DNA of 64,000 nucleotides from Macrocybe gigantea (Eukaryota > Basidiomycota > Agaricomycetes > Agaricales > Callistosporiaceae). The position numbers and the translations under genes are program-made. This document shows positions 57,986 to 64,000 of the stretch, piece by piece. How positions within the stretch are numbered: position 1 is the stretch's first letter; each line of letters begins with the position of its first letter. Below the pieces are notes generated by a model. That model ran no database searches. It was not told the origin of the DNA and saw nothing but the letters and a program-made list of their open reading frames with translations. The stretch is from NCBI GenBank assembly GCA_011319805.1, contig SJRY01000002.1, positions 1-64,000 on the forward strand, given 5' to 3'.

Positions 57986-60900
57986 ATGTCTTTTTATAAT
58001 AATAATATTGCCTCAGGGATCAACCGGTTACTCCACGAAGTGCACTCCGCCAGCATGAGCGTGATAATCGCACTCTGGACAGTTCTCATCATCATCGGAT
58101 TGTGACTCCTATGCCTCTTCCTATGCCTTCTGTGCTTCCTGTGCCTCCTGGACCTGCTCATGTTCCTGACGATCCCTTTGCTATGCCTCCACCACCTTGC
58201 AATGCTCTGTCTGTAGCTGAATTGCATGCACAGTTGAATGCTTTGCCAGAGCTTCAACCTGTGCGGCGTGGTCGCAGATCCCTTCCTGTACCTGCTCCTA
58301 TTCCTCAAGTTGCTCCTCCTCCTCAAGCTGCTCCTGCTCCTATCTATAGTCATCTTCCTGCTCATTTACAGCAAGCATTAACTGCTTTGCCTCCTATGCG
58401 CCCCTCTGTTGCTCTTCCTCCTGCTCCTGCTCCTGCTCCTGCTGTCTCTTATGCTGAATTAGCTGCTCAATATGCAAATTTGCCTCCTTTACCTGCTCCT
58501 GTAAGTTATTTGTTCTAATAAGCTATATTGATTACAATAAATAATGATTGACTTTTAGCCTTTACCACCTGTTCAACCACCTGCTCCTTTACCACTGCTA
58601 TTGCCTCCTATGCCTCCTCCTATTGCTTCTGCTGCCATTCTTGCTGCCTCTCATGCTGTATGTCATTTTTTCTAATAAGCTAGATTGATTTCAATCAATA
58701 ACAGTTTGCATTTAGCCTTTACTACCTATTCAACCACTTGCTCCTTCACCACCACCATTGCCTCCTTCACCACCACCATTGCCTTCTCCTTCACCACCAC
58801 CACCTTCTCCTTCACCTCCTCTGCCACCACTGCCTATTGTTACTATTCTACCATTGGCACATCGCCCATTTGATCCCAATTGGCCTCAGCATAACATGGG
58901 TAGAATGAACATTGAATGTTCTTTCTGTCATGCACTGCATTGGATCTCTGAGCATTTAGTCAAGTCTTCAATTCGTAATCCCAAATTTGGCATGTGTTGC
59001 TATCAAGGCAAAATTGTACTTCCTGCTCTGGATCACCCACCTCCTGAACTTTTGACTTTGCTCTCTGAGCAAAATCCCATTGCAAACAATTTCCGTAAAC
59101 ACATTCGCAACTACAACAATGCACTTGCAATGGTATCAATTGGGCGCAGAGTCGATGCTTCTCTTCAGGCCAACGGAAATGCTCCCTATGTGTTTAGACT
59201 TCATGGAGAGCTCTCTCACAGAGCTGGGTCTCTTCTTCCTCCTCCTGGAGAGCCACCTGTCTATGCCCAGCTCTACATCTATGATCCTGATGATGCTCAC
59301 AATTTCTGTATTGCAAACCAGTGGAATACCCATCTTGATCCTACAACTCTTCACACAGTGCAAGATATGCTTTATCGTTGTCATCCAGGGGTGCTGTTAT
59401 ATCAGCAGGCATATGAGCAAACCAGAAATATGCCAGAAGATCACCAGTGCAGAATTGTATTGCGATTGGAGGACACTACTGACCACCGTCGCTACAATAT
59501 GCCCACTACTAATGAAATTGCTGTCATTCTGCCAAGTGATGGTGATCAACTTGAGAGTGCTCGGGACATTATTCTGTACCGCCGATTTGGTGAACCTCTC
59601 CAGCGCATTTCAGACATCCATCCATTCTATCCAGCCCTCCGATTTGTCTTGCTCTTTCCTACTGGACAGCTCAGTTGGCATTCTAAAATTCTCTACAACC
59701 AAGCTGATGCTTTGCAGCATGTCAATGCAAATGCACAGCTGCCAGATGCTCCAGAGGAAGCTCCAGAGGAAGAGGCTGAGGTCAATGGCAACACTACTAC
59801 AATACGACGCAGATACGTTTCCAAGGTCCAGTTTTATCGCTACCGCCTCCATCCCCGTCCTCCTGCCATTGATTCTCAGCATCTCTTTCTCTCTCAAAAG
59901 CTCTTTCAAGAGTTTGTCTATGATGTCTGGGCTACTGCAGAGCAGAGTCGCTTGTGTTGGGTTTGGCACAACCAGAACACAATCCGAGGAGACATTTATG
60001 CTGGATTGGCTGATGCAGTGGCTGCCAATGTGGATGTCAGTACAGAGGAATTGGGCCGCAGAATCATTCTGCCTGCTACCTTTGCAGGAAGCACCAGAAA
60101 CATGCAGCAGCTTCTTCAGGATGCTTTGGCCATCAATCGTTTCTGTCATGGTGGAGATCTCTTCATCACTATGACTGCTAATCCAAACTGGACAGAAATT
60201 ACTGTTGAGCTTTTGCCTGGCCAGACAGCAGCTGATCGTCCAGATTTGGTCATCCGAGTCTTTTATCGCAAAAAGGATGAGCTGATTGAGGACATCAAGA
60301 AAGGTGTCTTTGGCAAGGTCATAGCCTATCTCTTTGTCATCGAGTTTCAGAAACGTGGCCTGCCTCATATGCACTGCATCCTCTTTCTTGATCCAGAGTC
60401 TAAACTTCAGACTCCTGAGCATATCGACAGTCTACTCTCTTCTGAATTCCCAGAGGACAATCCTGAACTGCTTGAGCTGATCAAAAAGTTCATGGTCCAC
60501 ACACCATGCGGTGCAGAAAATCCCAGAGCTCAATGCATGGAGAATGGCAAATGCACCAAGAACTTTCCAAAGCCTTTCAGAGAGCATACCACCATCACTG
60601 ATAATGCATATGCTGCCACCTGTCATCGAGACACTGGTCATACCCATGATGTTCGAGGCAAGCAGGTCGATAATCGCTGGGTCGTTTCTTATTCTCCCTG
60701 GCTTATCTGGAAGTACCAGTGCCATATCAATGTGGAGTGCATTGCATCTATCAAAGCAGTCAAATACATTTACAAATATGTTTACAAGGGTCATGACCGG
60801 GTCTCCATGCAGTTTGGCACTGTGGGTGATGAAGTCAGGCAGTATCTGGATGCACGCTATGTCTCTGCATGTGAAAGTCTTTGGCGCATCTTCCAATGTC

Positions 60901-63170
60901 CACTTCATGGTTAAGCACCCAATGTCATATGGTTGCAGGTTCACCTTCCAGATGAGCAGTTTGTTACTTGGAGGCAGGATGGTCAAGAGTCAATGCCAGA
61001 GGTCATTTTGCGAGGAGGAAGGCAGGATTCCACTCTCACTGCCTATTTCAAGGCCAATGTCAAATATCCTGATACAGCATCCACTGTGCTCTATCAGGAC
61101 TTTCCTTCCCAGTTTGTGTTCAACAAGAAGCATGAGTGGAAGCCCAGACAGAGAGGATTTGCTATAGGCCGCATGAATTATGCTCCTCCCACATCAGGCG
61201 ATCGCTTCTATCTTCGACTTCTTTTGACCCAGGTCGCAGGCTCAACATCTTTTGAAGACCTTCGCACATATGAAGAAGTCATACACCCTTCTTTCAAAGA
61301 TGCCTGTCTTGCACGTGGCCTTCTTGAAGATGATCAGGAGTGGGATCAGTGTTTACGTGAAGCAGCTGCTATGCAAACCGGTCGTCAGCTTCGCCACCTC
61401 TTTGTCACCATTCTGAGAGATTGCAATCCTTCAGATCCTGCTGCTCTGTGGAACACATATTGGCCCCAGATCTGTGATGATCTACGCTATTGTCTCGAGC
61501 ATGACAACATCCGTGTCAATCCCTCAGATGAAGACATTATGGATTATGGCCTTTTTCTCATTGACCAGCTTCTCCAATCTTCTCACCGCTCTCTTAAGGA
61601 TTGGCCATCCATGCCACAGGTCACTCAGAATTGGAATGAAAGGATTGCAAATCATCTCATAGCAGAGCAGCACAATTATGATCAGGAGGAGCAGGCTCAA
61701 TTAGCAGCAGAGAACGAGGCCAGGTTGAATCCCGAGCAGAGAGATGCCTTTGATCAGTTCAGACAGGCTATTGCCAACAAGACAGGACAGATCTTCTTTC
61801 TTCATGGTCCAGGAGGCACTGGCAAGACATTCCTCTATCATACTCTTTGCTATCGTCTGCGTTCTGAGGGCAAGATTGTTATCTGTGTGGCATCTTCTGG
61901 CATTGCATCTCTTCTGCTTCCAGGTGGTCGCGCATCACATTCGAGTTTCAAAATCCCCATCCTCATCAATGAGTCTACTGTGTGCACTATCACAAAGACA
62001 TCACCACTTGCTGCTCTGATTCGCATAACAGATCTTATTATCTGGGATGAGGCTCCTATGCAGCATCGTCATATCCATGAAGCTGTTGATCGCACATTCC
62101 AAGACATCCGAGGCAGTCATCTACCCTTTGGTGGATTGACCATTATCTTTGGTGGAGACTTTCAGCAGATTCTTCCTGTCATTGAAAAAGGATCCCGTCC
62201 AGAGATAGTGGGTGCATGCATGCTACGTTCTCAATTGTAGAGAAAGATTACAGTCCTCCATTTAAGAAGAAACATGCGATTGAACACTGATAATCTGGAA
62301 GAGCGTGCTTTTGCAGAGTGGCAACTTCAAGTTGGACATGGTCAGCACACAGACATGGATGCCAACATTACCCTTCCTGATCATTTTCACTGTGAACACA
62401 ACACTGTTGCTTCTCTTATTCAAACCATCTATCCCAATATCAACACTCCTATCCAGAATCCACAGCAATACTTTTCTGCTCACACCATTCTGTCTAGCTG
62501 CAATGACGATGTGGACTCTCTGAACCATTACATTCTCAGAGACTTTCCTGGAGCAGAGCAAGTCTTTCACAGTGCTGATTCGGTCCCTGCAAGCAACAAT
62601 GGTGAACAGCTGCTCTATCCAATAGAGTATTTGAACTCTATCAATTGTTCAGGACTGCCACTGGCCAAGCTAGCTCTCAAAATAGGCTGTCCTGTCATGG
62701 TGTTGCGCAATCTGGATACAGGCCATGGTGTTTGCAATGGGAGTCGAGGAATCGTCACTCGGATTCGTAATCGTGTTCTGGAGCTAAGGCTCATCACAGG
62801 TGATCATGCAGGAGAGTTGATCTTCATCCCACGTATCAAGCATGAGCCACTGGAAGGACAAGTGCCATTCCCACTCACTCGGCTTCAATTTCCCATCCGC
62901 TTATGCTTTGCTATGACAATCAACAAGTCACAAGGCCAATCAGTAACACATGTTGGGCTGGATTTACATACACCGGTTTTCACTCATGGTCAGTTTTATG
63001 TTGCTATATCACGGGTAACATCAGTACATAACATTAAAGCGATATGGGAAGCGGACAAGATAGATAGTGTAACTAAAAACTTTGTATATAATGGAGTACT
63101 ATTGGATTAAATATTTAAAGTGCATTACAAAAGGCTGGGGGGCATAAAAGTGCCAGCGGCACGTGTTATA
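57986..63170 (+). mobile_element. Helitron (rolling-circle transposon)
   Basis: Autonomous-type Helitron encoding a Rep-helicase over 58.0-63.1 kb. A candidate 3'-terminal hairpin, GTGCC-AGC-GGCAC at about 63149-63161, lies 40 bp after the ORF end, but a canonical CTRR end is not obvious just after it and the 5' TC end was not fixed, so both limits are approximate. Confidence 0.8.
58102..63110 (+). pseudogene. Helitron Rep-helicase (two internal stops)
   Basis: Fused rolling-circle replication initiator and PIF1-type helicase. The N-terminus is very Pro-rich, spread over small exons with two near-duplicate introns (58501-58558, 58659-58715). Rep part: LPHMHCILFL with the metal-binding HUH motif (about 60360) and the tyrosine region VKYIYKYVYKGHDR (about 60760). 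Helicase: Walker A GPGGTGKT (about 61808), Walker B IIWDEAP (about 62040), GGDFQQILPV (about 62155), TINKSQGQS (about 62920), YVAISRVTS (about 63000). Two in-frame stops: TAA at 60912-60914, between the Rep and helicase parts (CPLHG*APNVIWLQVHLP), and TAG at 62238-62240 (RSQL*RKITVLHL), probably from TGG. Apart from these, over 1,400 codons stay open in a single frame, so inactivation is recent or the element is expressed with defects. Confidence 0.88.
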
Positions 63171-63222
63171 TACTTGTCTCTTAGAGTGGGGAGTCTGCAC
63201 AGCCACCGCAAGGCCTCAACTC

Positions 63223-64000
63223 ATGACCACCGCGACGCCTCAACCTTTGCCATTGGCGAACACTAGCAATGAGCACATAAGGGCGACAAAAGTTCGTTCA
63301 TCAATCGTCTTACAATGTTGAAGAAAACTCATCGACCACCGTAGCGCAAGCTTGATGATGCCTTTCACATCTTGGACAGTGCTGTCGGGATGAATGATTC
63401 ACCGGAACGCCCACCACCCTTGAAACGCGCCAACACCATCCAATCATTGTACTCTACATTAGCGAAATATGGTATCAAATCTTCACGGCCACAGTACGTC
63501 GTTTCCTTCCCTTTGCCTTTCTGGTCTTCATCTCGTCATGTATGAATGCAGAGGCAAACGTCAAGAAACGAGTAACTTGGAATCTATATCAAAGAAAACG
63601 CCGCATTTGACCGCTATCCTCTCTCGAGCCGCAATACGAACACGGAAAGCCCTCCCATTTCGACTGCCAAGTGGGCAGATCAAGCCTGCACCACCGCTTC
63701 CGTCCACGGCAGAGTACCGCCCTTCTTCGACGACGGCTTTTCTGTCCCGGCTGTCGACATTCAAGTTAGCGACCTATGCCAACAAGCCGTCTGCCATTGA
63801 CGCAGTTGCGGCTGCGAAATGCGGATGGGTCAATGAAGGCAAGGACAGGCTCGTGTGCGGGTTATGCAATAGTTCCTGGGTCGTGGCAGGAAGAGAGGGA
63901 ATGGGCCGGGATGCTGGTGCGATCAGGTCGATTTGCAGGACGACATCGTGTGACGTGTCTTTTATAGCCAACGCTCTGATTGAAAAGCAAAAGTCATCCT
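63223..64000 (+). CDS. C3HC zinc-finger protein (NIPA/Rsm1-like), 5' part
   Basis: Nuclear protein of the zf-C3HC family; members include NIPA (an SCF-type ubiquitin ligase subunit) and yeast Rsm1 (linked to mRNA export). The start ATG 63223 (MTTATPQPLPLANTSNEHI) is followed by an intron 63292-63344, phase 0, then RKLDDAFHILDSAVGMND, a second intron (GTACGT near 63495 to TGCAG near 63551), and the zinc-finger exon: RPSSTTAFLSRLSTFKLATY, AKCGWVNEGKDRLVCGLCNSSWVV. The C-x2-C and upstream C-G-W are the family signature. A third intron starts at GTGCGA (about 63917) and the next exon (NALIEKQKSS) runs off the window edge. The gene is incomplete at its 3' end. Confidence 0.85.

Noticed and set aside
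1..64000. CRISPR arrays, operons, bacterial-type elements
   Set aside because: No regularly spaced repeats; gene structure is eukaryotic throughout.

Overview
The window reads as nuclear DNA of a basidiomycete fungus, probably an Agaricomycete. The genes carry many short GT-AG introns of about 45-100 bp, three tRNA genes have introns, and the gene content is typical of mushrooms: ERG3, a P450, PMC1-type Ca2+-ATPases, trehalose synthase, an SRA-domain protein, DUF6699, chromodomain Ty3 elements and a Helitron.

Bases 1-38 kb are gene-rich. In order: the 3' part of a C-5 sterol desaturase; a cytochrome P450 with a shifted C-terminus; two related small membrane proteins; two tandem RAE1/Gle2-like WD40 genes (minus); an SRA/YDG domain protein (minus); a PMCA-type Ca2+-ATPase (minus); a tRNA cluster (Pro-UGG, Arg-CCG, Pro-UGG) around a secreted-protein gene; a proline-rich DUF6699 protein; trehalose-6-phosphate synthase and ribosomal protein P0 (both minus); a large PPR-like, probably mitochondrial protein; and a second Ca2+-ATPase (plus), an inverted paralogue of the first.

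Bases 38-63 kb are mobile DNA. Chromovirus A (Ty3) carries a solo LTR of a second family (B) inside its pol. A full-length element B sits inside A's 3' LTR with a perfect 5-bp target duplication (CAAAC). A solo LTR of family A lies 4.2 kb upstream of A in opposite orientation. Its flanks and those of A do not match directly, but match perfectly if the segment 39191-43383, which holds a PA-clan serine-protease-like gene, is flipped. This is strong evidence of an inversion by recombination between LTRs. Nearly all in-frame stops in A and B look like CGA-to-TGA changes, the mark of cytosine deamination at CpG. A pogo-type transposase remnant and a Helitron with two internal stops follow. The window ends inside a C3HC zinc-finger (NIPA/Rsm1-like) gene.

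The housekeeping genes serve unrelated pathways (sterol synthesis, mRNA export, Ca2+ transport, trehalose, translation). The main themes are duplication (two RAE1, two Ca2+-ATPases, two tRNA-Pro, two small membrane proteins) and rearrangement driven by transposons. Splice sites were placed by eye from GT-AG signals and protein-family continuity, so exon borders are approximate unless stated.
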